64,000 nt of DNA from NCBI RefSeq assembly GCF_026343125.1, contig NZ_JAPEMB010000001.1, positions 6,019,501 to 6,083,500 on the forward strand, given 5' to 3'. This DNA comes from Streptomyces sp. NBC_00094 (GTDB taxonomy: Bacteria > Actinomycetota > Actinomycetes > Streptomycetales > Streptomycetaceae). The translations under genes were made by a program, and so were the position numbers. This document shows, piece by piece, positions 33,807 through 42,629 of this stretch (within the stretch, counting starts at the first letter, position 1; every line of letters starts with the position of its first letter). The notes under the pieces were generated by a model. It saw only the letters and a program-made list of their open reading frames with translations. It had not been told where the DNA came from and ran no database searches.

Positions 33807-34050
33807 GACGGCGCCGGACCGCGTCCTCGACCGCGTTCCTCGACCGCGCCGGACCGGGTTCTGCGACCGCGCCGGACCGGGTTCTGCGACCGCGCCGGAC
33901 CGGGTTCTGCGACCGCGCCGGACCGCGTTCCGCGACCGCGCCGGACCGCGTTCCGCGACCGCGCCGGACCGGGTCCCGCGACCGCGCCGGACCGCTTTCC
34001 TTGACCACCCCGGACGGAGTTCCGCGACCGCCCCGGCCGCGTGTCCCGGG
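33807..34050. repeat. 23-base tandem repeat array
   Basis: About ten units of a 23-base repeat (gaccgcgccggaccgggttctgc type), with starts at 33842, 33865, 33888, 33911, 33934, 33957, 33980, 34003 and 34026, and decayed units before and after. It fills the 340-base space between miaB and the LigB-like gene. The period is not a multiple of three, which argues against coding. Confidence 0.92.
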
Positions 34051-34091
34051 ACGGCGAGGATCCGGGCCGACGGCCCAGTAGGGTGCGGATC

Positions 34092-34799
34092 ATGCTTGTC
34101 GCCGCCGCCGTCTGCCCCTGCCCGCCGCTCCTCGTGCCCGAGGTCGCGACCGGCGCCGCCCCCGAGTTGGACGCCGCGCGGACCGTGTGCGCCGACGCCG
34201 TCGGACTGCTCGCCGCCGCACGCCCCGACCGGCTGTACGTCGTCGGCCCCGTCGGCGCGGGTACCGGCGGTGTCTTCCCCGCCGGTACGACGGGCTCCTT
34301 CGCCGGCTTCGGGGTCGACCTCTCCGTACGGCTCGGTGACGGGCCCGCCGGGGACCGCCCGCTGCCCGCGAGCCTCGCCGTCGGCGCCTGGCTCCTCGGC
34401 CGCTCCGACTGGGCCGACGCGCCCGTCGAGGGCCTCGGCGTGGACGAGCGGGAGCCGACCGACGCCTGCGCCGCGACCGGTCGTGAGCTCGCCGCCTCCG
34501 CCGGGCGGGTCGCGCTCCTGGTGCTGGGGGACGGCAGCGCCTGCCGGACCGTCAAGGCGCCCGGCTACCTGGACGAGCGGGCGGCCGGCTTCGACGAGGA
34601 GGCCGCCCGTGCGCTGGGCACGGCCGACGTGGCCGCGCTGCTCGCGCTGGACGAGGGGCTCGCGTACGAGCTGAAGGCGGCCGGCCGCGCGCCCTGGCAG
34701 GTCCTGGCGGGCGCCGCCGAGGGCGCGGGGCTCGAAGGCAGACTCCTCCACGAGGACGCCCCGTACGGGGTGGAGTACATCGTCGCCGCCTGGTCCTGA
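34092..34799 (+). CDS. Class III extradiol dioxygenase (LigB-like) domain protein
   Basis: A 235-residue protein starting at the ATG at 34092 (MLVAAAVCPCPPLLVPEV). It resembles the LigB/MEMO fold, with LYVVGPVGAG, LLVLGDGSACRTVKAPGYLDERA and YGVEYIVAAW. Streptomycetes commonly carry this gene between miaB and miaA. The iron ligands of true dioxygenases are not obvious, so a catalytic role is uncertain. The last codons are followed by three gaggtcctgac direct repeats and a large terminator hairpin. Confidence 0.8.
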   Translation: MLVAAAVCPCPPLLVPEVATGAAPELDAARTVCADAVGLLAAARPDRLYVVGPVGAGTGGVFPAGTTGSFAGFGVDLSVRLGDGPAGDRPLPASLAVGAWLLGRSDWADAPVEGLGVDEREPTDACAATGRELAASAGRVALLVLGDGSACRTVKAPGYLDERAAGFDEEAARALGTADVAALLALDEGLAYELKAAGRAPWQVLAGAAEGAGLEGRLLHEDAPYGVEYIVAAWS

Positions 34800-34851
34800 C
34801 GAGGTCCTGACGAGGTCCTGACGAGGTGACTGAGGAACGACGAGGACGACG

Positions 34852-34904
34852 CGGAACGGCGGACGGCCGCGGAGCATCATGCTCCGCGGCCGTCCGCCGT
34901 TCCG
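34852..34904. terminator. 25-bp perfect bidirectional hairpin
   Basis: Perfect inverted repeat (34852-34876 and 34880-34904, loop tca) between the LigB-like gene (plus) and the antitoxin-like gene (minus). It is the strongest hairpin in the window. Confidence 0.93.
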
Positions 34905-34935
34905 GGGGACCGTCGGGTTCGGGCGACGCCGGTCG

Positions 34936-35193
34936 TCAGGCGGCGGGCGGCGGGGTCGCGCCGCCGCTCCCGGGCGTGCCGTCGTCCTTGTGACCGATCC
35001 GGTCCAGCGCGTCCTTGGCCTTGCCGGTACCGGACTGGATCTTGTCGCTGTACTTGCCCTTGGTCTTCTCGTCGACCAGCTTCGCTGCCTTGTCGAGTCC
35101 GTTGTCGATCTTGCCCCCGTGCTGCTGCGCGAGGTCGGCCACCTTGTCCTTGGCCGGGGTGAGCTTGGCCTTCAGCGAATCCAGGAGACCCAT
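34936..35193 (-). CDS. MT0933/Rv0909-type antitoxin-like small protein
   Basis: An 85-residue Lys/Asp-rich protein: MGLLDSLKAKLTPAKDKVADL at the start, then KIDNGLDKAAKLVDEKTKGKYSDKI, which is the conserved core of the actinobacterial MT0933 antitoxin family. It has a strong ribosome site (ggaggga). The usual toxin partner, a small START-domain protein in mycobacteria, is not next to it, so an antitoxin role here is unproven. The C-terminus is a Gly/Pro/Ala tail. Confidence 0.8.
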   Translation of the reverse strand: MGLLDSLKAKLTPAKDKVADLAQQHGGKIDNGLDKAAKLVDEKTKGKYSDKIQSGTGKAKDALDRIGHKDDGTPGSGGATPPPAA

Positions 35194-35263
35194 GGGGCAC
35201 CTTCCCTCCACGGACCCTCGGCGAGTCCGCGTTGCGTGTCCTGCCCCCAGGACCCCCGGGGGC

Positions 35264-35683
35264 CTACTTACGAGCGCCTTCGCCTGCCCCGTTGTCCGCG
35301 GCGGCCTCGGCCGACTGCTGCTTCGGGATCTCGACGACCTCGGACGCGACCTCGACCCCGTCGGCGACATCAACATCAACATCAACATCGACATCGACAT
35401 CGACATCAACATCAACATCGACATCGACATCGACATCAACATCGACATCGACATCGACATCAACGTCGACATCAGCATCGATATCAATGTCGATGTCGGC
35501 ATCTCCGTCGATGCCGGTCCCGACCTCGACCTCGACCTCGGCCGCGGTGCGCACCTCCGCCACCTCGGTCTCGGACTCGGCCTCCGTCACCCCGTCCTCC
35601 GACGCCACGACGGCCCCGGTCCCCTCCGGCGAGGCCTCGGCCACATCCTTCTTCTTACGGCGAAACATTGCAAAAACGCTCAT
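35264..35683 (-). CDS. Acidic protein with a long Asp-Val repeat
   Basis: A 139-residue protein. I choose the ATG at 35683 (ggag 5 bases upstream); another ATG 5 codons on would give MFRRKKKD. A basic start (FRRKKKD) precedes an acidic body. About 40 residues are an alternating Asp-Val/Asp-Ile run, encoded by a gacatc/aacatc hexanucleotide repeat. The end is KQQSAEAAADNGAGEGARK. Related streptomycete proteins at this locus, divergent from miaA, have no proven function. It is probably disordered or calcium-binding-like; no domain is seen. Confidence 0.65.
   Translation of the reverse strand: MSVFAMFRRKKKDVAEASPEGTGAVVASEDGVTEAESETEVAEVRTAAEVEVEVGTGIDGDADIDIDIDADVDVDVDVDVDVDVDVDVDVDVDVDVDVDVDVDVDVADGVEVASEVVEIPKQQSAEAAADNGAGEGARK
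35366..35497. repeat. Hexanucleotide repeat coding for Asp-Val
   Basis: About 22 copies of gacatc/aacatc (plus strand), much richer in A+T than the surroundings, within the acidic protein gene. Period 6 preserves the frame. Confidence 0.9.
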
Positions 35684-35822
35684 ATTCACTCCATAGCGTA
35701 CTCGGGCGGGAGCGGCTCGGCGGTGACAGACGGCCGGAACCTCGCAACAGGCAACGAAGTCGGATGGGGCCCGTCACGTAGCTCATTCGGGGACGGGTCG
35801 GGAGGTTTGCGAGACTGGTGCA

Positions 35823-36761
35823 GTGAGAAGCGCAGCTCCCGCCTCGCGGGTCATCGCCGTCGTCGGTCCCACTGCGGCCGGAAAGTCCGATCTGGGCGTA
35901 TTTCTGGCCCAGCAGCTCGACGGCGAGGTCGTCAACGCCGACTCGATGCAGCTCTACCGGGGGATGGACATCGGCACCGCCAAACTGACGATGGAGGAAC
36001 GGGACGGTGTCCCGCACCACCTCCTCGACATCTGGGACGTGACGGAGGCCGCCAGCGTCGCCGAGTACCAGCGGCTGGCCCGCGCCGAGATCGACCGGCT
36101 GCTCGCCGCCGGCCGCACCCCCGTCCTCGTCGGCGGTTCCGGCCTGTACGTACGGGGCGCCGTCGACGCCCTGGAGTTCCCCGGCACCGACCCGGCCGTC
36201 CGGGCGCGGCTGGAGGCCGAACTGGAAGAGCGCGGCTCCGGCGCCCTGCACTCCCGGCTCGCCGACGCCGACCCCGAGGCGGCCCGCGCGATCCTGCCCA
36301 GCAACGGCCGCCGCATCGTCCGCGCTCTGGAGGTCATCGAGATCACGGGCAAGCCCTTCACCGCCAACCTGCCCGGCCCCGACTCCGTCTACGACACCGT
36401 CCAGATCGGCGTCGACGTGGCCCGCCCCGAACTGGACGAGCGGATCGCCGCGCGCGTGGACCGGATGTGGGAGGCCGGCCTCGTCGACGAGGTGCGGACC
36501 CTGGAGGCACAAGGCCTGCGCGAGGGCCGCACCGCCGCCCGCGCCCTGGGCTACCAGCAGGTACTCGCCGCGCTCGCGGGGGAGTGCACCGAGGACGAGG
36601 CGCGCGCCGAGACCGTCCGCGCGACGAAGCGCTTCGCCCGCCGTCAGGACTCCTGGTTCCGCCGCGATCCCCGTGTCCACTGGCTCAGCGGAGCCGCCGA
36701 TCACCGCGGGGAACTCCCGCGAGATGCGCTGTCGTTGGTCGAACGAGCGGTTACAGCCTGA
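35823..36761 (+). CDS. miaA: tRNA dimethylallyltransferase
   Basis: A 312-residue enzyme that adds a dimethylallyl group to A37 of tRNAs, the step before MiaB. GTG start. The P-loop is VVGPTAAGKSDLGV. The substrate-binding NADSMQLYRGMDIGTAKLT, the GGSGLYVRG motif and the tRNA-binding ILPSNGRRIVRALEV follow in order. The C-terminal RATKRFARRQDSWFRRD is standard. The membrane-protein gene follows after about 110 bases. Confidence 0.97.
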   Translation: MRSAAPASRVIAVVGPTAAGKSDLGVFLAQQLDGEVVNADSMQLYRGMDIGTAKLTMEERDGVPHHLLDIWDVTEAASVAEYQRLARAEIDRLLAAGRTPVLVGGSGLYVRGAVDALEFPGTDPAVRARLEAELEERGSGALHSRLADADPEAARAILPSNGRRIVRALEVIEITGKPFTANLPGPDSVYDTVQIGVDVARPELDERIAARVDRMWEAGLVDEVRTLEAQGLREGRTAARALGYQQVLAALAGECTEDEARAETVRATKRFARRQDSWFRRDPRVHWLSGAADHRGELPRDALSLVERAVTA

Positions 36762-36869
36762 TCACGTGATGGCATCGGGACGCCCTGCCCGTCATTCAGG
36801 CGGTCGGGAGCGTGCCATCATCGAGCATCGATCGACCAAGTGGAGTCCGAGTGGGGAGGGCGCGTGGCG

Positions 36870-37346
36870 ATGGAGGCCGGCCCTCGCGACATCGAACAGC
36901 AGGACGCGGTCCTGGGCGGCCCGACGGGCGACGCCCCGGTCGGGACCCCGGGCCTGACACCGGACGGTCCTGACGACGCGGAAGGTACCGCCGTCGAGGT
37001 GGACGCCGACGAGGTCGAGGTCGAGCTCAGGCCGCAGCGCCGTCTGCGGATCTGGCAGCTCGCCCCGATCGTGGCGCTCGCCGCCGTCGGCTCCCTGATG
37101 TTCGCCTTCCCGCTCGCCTTCGGCTCGGGGGACGGCGGCGCCGTCCTCGCCATGCTCGGACTGCTCATCAGCTCCTGCGCGGCCGGCTGGGGCATGATGG
37201 CCGCCCGCAAGGTCGGCTACACGTGGCCCGGGCTTCCGCAGCGCGGCTCGGGCGTGCGCCCCGACTGGCGCGTCCTCGCCCTGTACATGGCCACGATCGG
37301 CGTCCTGGTCGCCCTGGCCGTCTGGCGCGTCGCCCGCCTCCGCTGA
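36870..37346 (+). CDS. Conserved actinobacterial membrane protein of unknown function
   Basis: A protein of about 158 residues. I prefer the ATG at 36870, 9 bases after gggaggg; GTG codons at 36864 and 36840 are alternatives. The first about 60 residues are acidic and soluble (EVDADEVEVELRP). Three hydrophobic helices follow: LAPIVALAAVGSLMFAFPLAF, a second at AMLGLLISSCAAGWGMM, and a third near the C-terminus (LYMATIGVLVALAVW). It sits between miaA and dapF as in other streptomycetes. No function is known to me. Confidence 0.75.
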   Translation: MEAGPRDIEQQDAVLGGPTGDAPVGTPGLTPDGPDDAEGTAVEVDADEVEVELRPQRRLRIWQLAPIVALAAVGSLMFAFPLAFGSGDGGAVLAMLGLLISSCAAGWGMMAARKVGYTWPGLPQRGSGVRPDWRVLALYMATIGVLVALAVWRVARLR

Positions 37347-37439
37347 CACAGCCCGGGGCCCCGGGCCCCGCGGGCCGGTCCCCGACCGTCCTGTGGACGG
37401 CCGTGCGGTCCGTCGGACCCGCCCCGTACAGTTGATCTC

Positions 37440-38348
37440 GTGACCAGGACGCAGACCCCGCCGCTCCCCTTCCTCAAGGGCCACGGCACCGAGAACGACT
37501 TCGTGATCGTCCCCGACGCGGACAACGCCGTGGAGCTGGCGCCCGCCGCCGTCGCCCGGCTCTGCGACCGGCGGGCCGGCATCGGCGGGGACGGACTGCT
37601 GCACGTCGTGCGCAGCGCCGCCCACCCCGAGGCGCGGCACCTGGCCGACGAGGCCGAGTGGTTCATGGACTACCGCAACGCCGACGGCTCGGTCGCCGAG
37701 ATGTGCGGCAACGGAGTCCGGGTCTTCGCCCGCTACCTGCAGCACGCCGGGCACGTCTCGGCCGGCGAGGTCGCCGTCGCGACCCGGGGCGGGGTCAAGA
37801 ACGTCCACCTCGACAAGGACGGCTCCGTCACCGTCTCCATGGGCCGCGCCGTCCTCTCCGAGGCCGGCGCCACCGTCACCGTCGACGGCCGCAGCTGGCC
37901 CGCGCGGAACGTGAACATGGGCAATCCGCACGCGGTCGCCTTCGTCGAGGACCTCGGCCACGCGGGCAACCTCTTCACGGAGCCGCCCTACGAGCCGGCC
38001 GCGGTCTACCCGGACGGGGTGAACATCGAGTTCGTCGCCGACCGCGGACCCCGGCACGTCGCCATGCGCGTCCACGAGCGCGGCGCCGCCGAGACCCGCT
38101 CCTGCGGCACGGGCGCCTGCGCCGTCGCCGTCGCCACGGCCCGCCGCGACGGCGCCGACCCCGCCGCGAGCGGCACCCCCGTCACGTACACCGTCGACGT
38201 CCTCGGCGGGACCCTCGTCATCACCGAGCACCCCGACGGCGAGATCGAGATGACCGGACCCGCCGTGATCGTCGCCGAGGGCACCATCGACCCGGCGTGG
38301 CTGTCCGTTCCCACCGAAACCAGCGAAATCGAAACAGTCAACGACTGA
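37440..38348 (+). CDS. dapF: Diaminopimelate epimerase
   Basis: A 302-residue cofactor-free epimerase: converts LL- to meso-diaminopimelate for lysine and the cell wall. GTG start. KGHGTENDFVIV opens the fold. The two catalytic cysteines are Cys89 (AEMCGNGVRVFARYL) and Cys222 (TRSCGTGACAV). NMGNPHAVAFV and PDGVNIEFV are conserved substrate contacts. It lies 93 bases after the membrane-protein gene. Confidence 0.97.
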   Translation: MTRTQTPPLPFLKGHGTENDFVIVPDADNAVELAPAAVARLCDRRAGIGGDGLLHVVRSAAHPEARHLADEAEWFMDYRNADGSVAEMCGNGVRVFARYLQHAGHVSAGEVAVATRGGVKNVHLDKDGSVTVSMGRAVLSEAGATVTVDGRSWPARNVNMGNPHAVAFVEDLGHAGNLFTEPPYEPAAVYPDGVNIEFVADRGPRHVAMRVHERGAAETRSCGTGACAVAVATARRDGADPAASGTPVTYTVDVLGGTLVITEHPDGEIEMTGPAVIVAEGTIDPAWLSVPTETSEIETVND

Positions 38349-38488
38349 TTTGTCGCTCGAATGGGTGATCCGATTCACGCTGAGCGAGAGCGTGACTGCG
38401 CCGCGTGGTGGGGTCGGTAGCATCAAGCACCGGCCCCCCGGGCACGCCTGGCCCGCCCACCGCCGGTCGACGTTGCCGGAGGTGCCCC

Positions 38489-40816
38489 ATGAGCGCAGAG
38501 GCCACCAACCCTGTGAGCGCGGCGGAAGCCGCCGTCACCGACACGACCGCCCGCAGACGCGGACGCGCCCGGATCGACCTGCGCCGCCTGGGCCGCGCGG
38601 CCCTGCTCGGCGCCACCGCCGGCCCGGCCCCCCGTGACCGGCTGCCCGACGCCATCAGCCATGTCGCCGAGGCGCACCGGGCCCACCATCCCGAGGCCGA
38701 CCTCGCGGTGCTGCGCCGGGCGTACGTCCTCGCCGAGTCCTCGCACCGCGGTCAGTTCCGCAAGAGCGGCGAGCCGTACATCACGCACCCGCTCGCGGTC
38801 ACCCTCATCCTCGCCGAGCTCGGCGCGGAGACCACCACCCTGACCGCCTCCCTCCTCCACGACACCGTCGAGGACACCGAGGTGACGCTCGACCAGGTCC
38901 GCCGCGAGTTCGGTGACGAGGTCGCGTACCTCGTCGACGGCGTCACCAAGGTCGAGAAGATCGACTACGGCGCCGCCGCCGAGCCCGAGACCTTCCGCAA
39001 GATGCTCGTCGCCACCGGCAACGACGTCCGGGTCATGTCGATCAAGCTCGCGGACCGCCTCCACAACATGCGCACCCTCGGCGTGATGCGGGCCGAGAAA
39101 CAGGCCAGGATCGCCAAGGTCACCCGGGACTTCCTCATCCCGCTTGCCGAACGGCTCGGGGTCCAGGCCCTGAAGACCGAGCTGGAGGACCTCGTCTTCG
39201 CGATCCTCCACCCCGAGGAGTACGAGACCACCCGGGCGCTCATCGCCGAGAACTCCCACGCGGGGGACGCCCTCGCCGCCGTGGCCGAACAGGTCGGGGC
39301 CATCCTGCGGGAGGCCGGCATCGGTGCCGAGGTCCTCGTCCGCCCACGGCACTTCGTCTCCGTCCACCGCGTCCGCCTCAAGCGCGGCGAGCTGCGCGGC
39401 TGCGACTTCGGTCGGCTCCTCGTCCTCGTCGCCGAGGACGCCGACTGTTACGGGGTCCTCGGCGAGCTGCACACCTGTTTCACCCCGGTGATCTCCGAGT
39501 TCAAGGACTTCATCGCGGCGCCCAAGTTCAACCTGTACCAGTCCCTGCACACGGCGATCGCGGCCCCCGACGGCGCCGTGGCCGAGATCCTCATCAGGAC
39601 CCACCGGATGCACACGGTCGCCGAGGCCGGAGTCGTCGCCCTCGGCAATCCGTACGCGGGCCAGGAACCGTACGCCACCCAGACCCGGGACTCGGAACGC
39701 GCCCGGGACACGGAACAGGCCCCGGGGCAGGCGGCCTCCGCTCCCTCCCCGGCCCCGGCCCCGGTCTCAGCCTCCGCATCGGGCTCCGCCCCTGCCCCTG
39801 CCCCTGCCCTGGCCCGCGGCTCCGCCCCCGTCTCCGCCGCCCCGCGCGCGCAGCCCGAGGACGGTGAGCGCGTCGACCCCACCCGGCCCGGCTGGCTCTC
39901 CCGGCTGCTCGACTGGCAGCAGTCCGCCCCCGACCCCGACACCTTCTGGACCTCGCTCCGCGACCACCTCGCCGAGGACGACGAGATCACCGTCTTCCGT
40001 GCCGACGGCAGCGCCCCCGGCACGATCAGCCTGCCCGCCGGGGCGAGCTGCGTCGACGCCGCCTACGCCCAGCACGGCGAGGCCGCCCACGGCTGCCTCG
40101 GCGCGCGGGTCAACGGCCGTCTGGCCCCCCTGAGCACCGTCCTCGGCGACGGGGACACCGTCCTGCTGCTGCTCTCCCAGGACACCGTGTCCGGACCCTC
40201 TCCCGAGTGGCTCGACCACGCCCGTACCCCTGCCGCCAGGATCGCGATCACCGGCTGGCTCCAGGCCCACCCCGAGTCCGCCGCGACCCCCGCCGAGGCG
40301 GGTCCCCGGCCCTCGGTCGCGGTCACCGCCGACCGGCGCTCCGGCGCCGAACTCCACGCCGACCTCGTAGGCGAGCAGCCCGCCGCCGTCCGCCCCGCGG
40401 GCTGCTGCACCCCCGTACCGCCCGACGAGATCACCGGCTTCCGGGTCCGTGGCGGCTCGGTCACCGTCCACCGGGCCGGCTGTTCGGCCGTGGAGGTCAT
40501 GCGTGGAGGGGGCCGCGAGCCCGTCGCCGTCCGCTGGGGCGACGCCGCCCAGTGCCGGGTCACCCTCGTCGCCGAGTCCTTCGGTCGGCCGCGGCTCCTC
40601 GCCGACCTCACCGAGGCCATCGCCACCGCCGGTGCCGCCGTCGTCTCCGCGACCGTCGAACCGCCCAGCGAGCAGCGGGTCCGCCACACGTACACCCTCC
40701 ACCTCCCCGACGCGGCCGGGCTCCCGGCCCTGATGCGGGCCATGCGGGACGTGCCCGGGGTGTACGACGTGACCCGCGCCCGCCGCCGACGCCCGGCGGA
40801 GCCGCGCGAGGCGTGA
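38489..40816 (+). CDS. rshA: RelA/SpoT-family protein, RshA type
   Basis: A 775-residue (p)ppGpp synthetase/hydrolase homologue. The ATG at 38489 has ggagg 7 bases upstream. The hydrolase HD domain is intact-looking (SSHRGQFRKSGEPYITHP, LLHDTVEDTE, KLADRLHNMRTLG). The synthetase domain keeps EFKDFIAAPKFNLYQSLHT and EILIRT. It departs from the usual motifs at RHFVSVHRVR (normally an SIYRK-type sequence) and DFGRLLVLV (normally with Arg before the last three residues). A Pro/Ala/Ser linker (about 415-460) precedes TGS and ACT-like domains with HRAGC. Streptomycetes usually have this second RSH besides RelA. Confidence 0.9.
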   Translation: MSAEATNPVSAAEAAVTDTTARRRGRARIDLRRLGRAALLGATAGPAPRDRLPDAISHVAEAHRAHHPEADLAVLRRAYVLAESSHRGQFRKSGEPYITHPLAVTLILAELGAETTTLTASLLHDTVEDTEVTLDQVRREFGDEVAYLVDGVTKVEKIDYGAAAEPETFRKMLVATGNDVRVMSIKLADRLHNMRTLGVMRAEKQARIAKVTRDFLIPLAERLGVQALKTELEDLVFAILHPEEYETTRALIAENSHAGDALAAVAEQVGAILREAGIGAEVLVRPRHFVSVHRVRLKRGELRGCDFGRLLVLVAEDADCYGVLGELHTCFTPVISEFKDFIAAPKFNLYQSLHTAIAAPDGAVAEILIRTHRMHTVAEAGVVALGNPYAGQEPYATQTRDSERARDTEQAPGQAASAPSPAPAPVSASASGSAPAPAPALARGSAPVSAAPRAQPEDGERVDPTRPGWLSRLLDWQQSAPDPDTFWTSLRDHLAEDDEITVFRADGSAPGTISLPAGASCVDAAYAQHGEAAHGCLGARVNGRLAPLSTVLGDGDTVLLLLSQDTVSGPSPEWLDHARTPAARIAITGWLQAHPESAATPAEAGPRPSVAVTADRRSGAELHADLVGEQPAAVRPAGCCTPVPPDEITGFRVRGGSVTVHRAGCSAVEVMRGGGREPVAVRWGDAAQCRVTLVAESFGRPRLLADLTEAIATAGAAVVSATVEPPSEQRVRHTYTLHLPDAAGLPALMRAMRDVPGVYDVTRARRRRPAEPREA

Positions 40817-40976
40817 CGGGCCTAGGGAGTGTCCGGCCTGATCGGCAAGACATCCCCCTAGGGCCCTGACATCGACGTGACATGACCCCCTTCGGGTGGC
40901 GGGCGAGCGCGCCGCCCGGAGGAGCGGGGAAACCCCTGGTAGCCGTAGGGCCAGTCCTCCGGAAAGGCCCTGGCCC

Positions 40977-42506
40977 ATGCAGCCGATGCAGCCCGTGCAG
41001 CCCGTCCAGTCCATGCCCCTCGTCCGACACTCCCCGCCGCCCCGCGCGCGGTGGCTGCGCGCCGCCGTCCTCGTCGTCGCCTCGACCGGACTCGTCGCCG
41101 CCGCGCTGCCCGCCCCGGCGCCGCTCGGCATCGGCGACCCGCTCTTCCCCCACCTCGGCAACCCCGGCTACGACGTCCGCGCGTACGACCTCGATCTCAC
41201 CTATCAGGGGGACAACACGAAGCCGCTCGCGGCCGTGACCCGGATCGACGCGCTCGCCACCGAGGACCTGGAGCGGCTCAACCTCGACTTCACCCACGGG
41301 AAGGTCTCCGCCGTCACCGTCGACGACCTGCCGGCCGCCTTCACGAGCAGCGGCGAGGACCTGGTCGTCACCCCCGCCGTGCCGATCGACGCCGGCGAAG
41401 CGATCGAGATCACCGTCACCCACACCAGCGACCCCACCGGCCCCGCCGACACCGGCGGCTGGGTCCGCACCGGCGACGGGCTCGCCATGGCCAACCAGGC
41501 GGACGCCGCCCACCGGGTCTTCCCGTCCAACGACCACCCGGCCGACAAGGCCTACTTCACCTTCCGGATCACCGCCCCCAGCGCGCTCACCGCCGTCGCC
41601 AACGGCCTGCCCGTCGACCGCGTCACCGACGGAGCCGCCACGACCTGGACGTACCGCACCAGCCATCCCATGGCCACGGAGCTCGCCCAGATCTCCATCG
41701 GCAGCTCCACGGTCGTGCGCCGGACCGGCCCCCGCGGGCTGCCCGTCCGGGACGTCGTGCGGACCGCCGACCTGGAGCTGATGGAGCCCTGGCTCCGCAA
41801 GACCCCCGGCCAGCTGGAATGGATGGAGCGGCAGGTCGGCCCGTACCCCTTCGAGACGTACGGCGTGCTCGTCGCCGACGCCGACACGGGTTTCGAGCTG
41901 GAGACGCAGACCCTCTCGCTCTTCGAGCGCGGCATCTTCACCGAGCCGGGCTTCCCGGAGTGGTACGTCGACTCGATCATGGTCCATGAGCTGGCCCACC
42001 AGTGGTTCGGCGACAGCGTCTCGCCCCGCACCTGGTCCGACCTCTGGCTCAACGAGGGGCACGCGAGCTGGTACGAGGCGCTGTACGCGGAGGAGAAGGC
42101 CGGCAAGTCCCTGGAACTCCGCATGAAGGCGGCCTACGCGGCCTCCGACGAGTGGCGTGCGGACGGCGGCCCGCCCGCCGCCCCCGAGCCGCCCTCGCCC
42201 GAGCACAAGATCAGCCTCTTCCGGCCCGTCGTCTACGACGGCAGCGCCCTCGTCCTCTACGCGCTCCGCAAGGAGATCGGCACCGAGGCCTTCGGGCGAC
42301 TGGAACGCCGCTGGGTCGCCGACCACCGGGACGGGACCGCCACCACCGCCGACTTCACGGCCCTGGCCGGAGAGATCGCCGGACGGGACCTCGGCGCCTT
42401 CTTCCGTGGCTGGCTGTACGCGGCGAAGACCCCGCCGATGCCCGGACACCCCGACTGGCGCACCCGCCCGGCCGAGGCCGTCAGGACCACGCCGAAACCC
42501 GCGTGA
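40977..42506 (+). CDS. M1-family zinc metallopeptidase (aminopeptidase N-like), exported
   Basis: A 509-residue protein. The ATG at 40977 opens a Gln/Pro-rich N-terminus, then a membrane or signal segment (ARWLRAAVLVVASTGLVAAALPAPAP). The zinc-binding site is HELAHQWFGD with the third ligand in LWLNEGHASWYEALY. The exopeptidase motif, normally GAMEN, is GFELETQTLS here, as in actinobacterial variants that read xETQT. No long C-terminal helical domain is present, so it is a short M1 member. It probably works outside the membrane. It is flanked by rshA and hflX. Confidence 0.9.
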   Translation: MQPMQPVQPVQSMPLVRHSPPPRARWLRAAVLVVASTGLVAAALPAPAPLGIGDPLFPHLGNPGYDVRAYDLDLTYQGDNTKPLAAVTRIDALATEDLERLNLDFTHGKVSAVTVDDLPAAFTSSGEDLVVTPAVPIDAGEAIEITVTHTSDPTGPADTGGWVRTGDGLAMANQADAAHRVFPSNDHPADKAYFTFRITAPSALTAVANGLPVDRVTDGAATTWTYRTSHPMATELAQISIGSSTVVRRTGPRGLPVRDVVRTADLELMEPWLRKTPGQLEWMERQVGPYPFETYGVLVADADTGFELETQTLSLFERGIFTEPGFPEWYVDSIMVHELAHQWFGDSVSPRTWSDLWLNEGHASWYEALYAEEKAGKSLELRMKAAYAASDEWRADGGPPAAPEPPSPEHKISLFRPVVYDGSALVLYALRKEIGTEAFGRLERRWVADHRDGTATTADFTALAGEIAGRDLGAFFRGWLYAAKTPPMPGHPDWRTRPAEAVRTTPKPA

Positions 42507-42629
42507 CGGGCCCGGCCGGGCCGTGCCACCATCGTCAGGTCGGCGACGCGGCCGGAACCGGGAATCTTCCGGTGCCGTCACGCGTTGCGACGGATACAGA
42601 ACCCTCGTTTCATTCGACGTAAGGACCCA

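Noticed and set aside
33807..34050. CRISPR array
   Set aside because: Units are contiguous 23-base repeats without unique spacers, and no cas gene is present.
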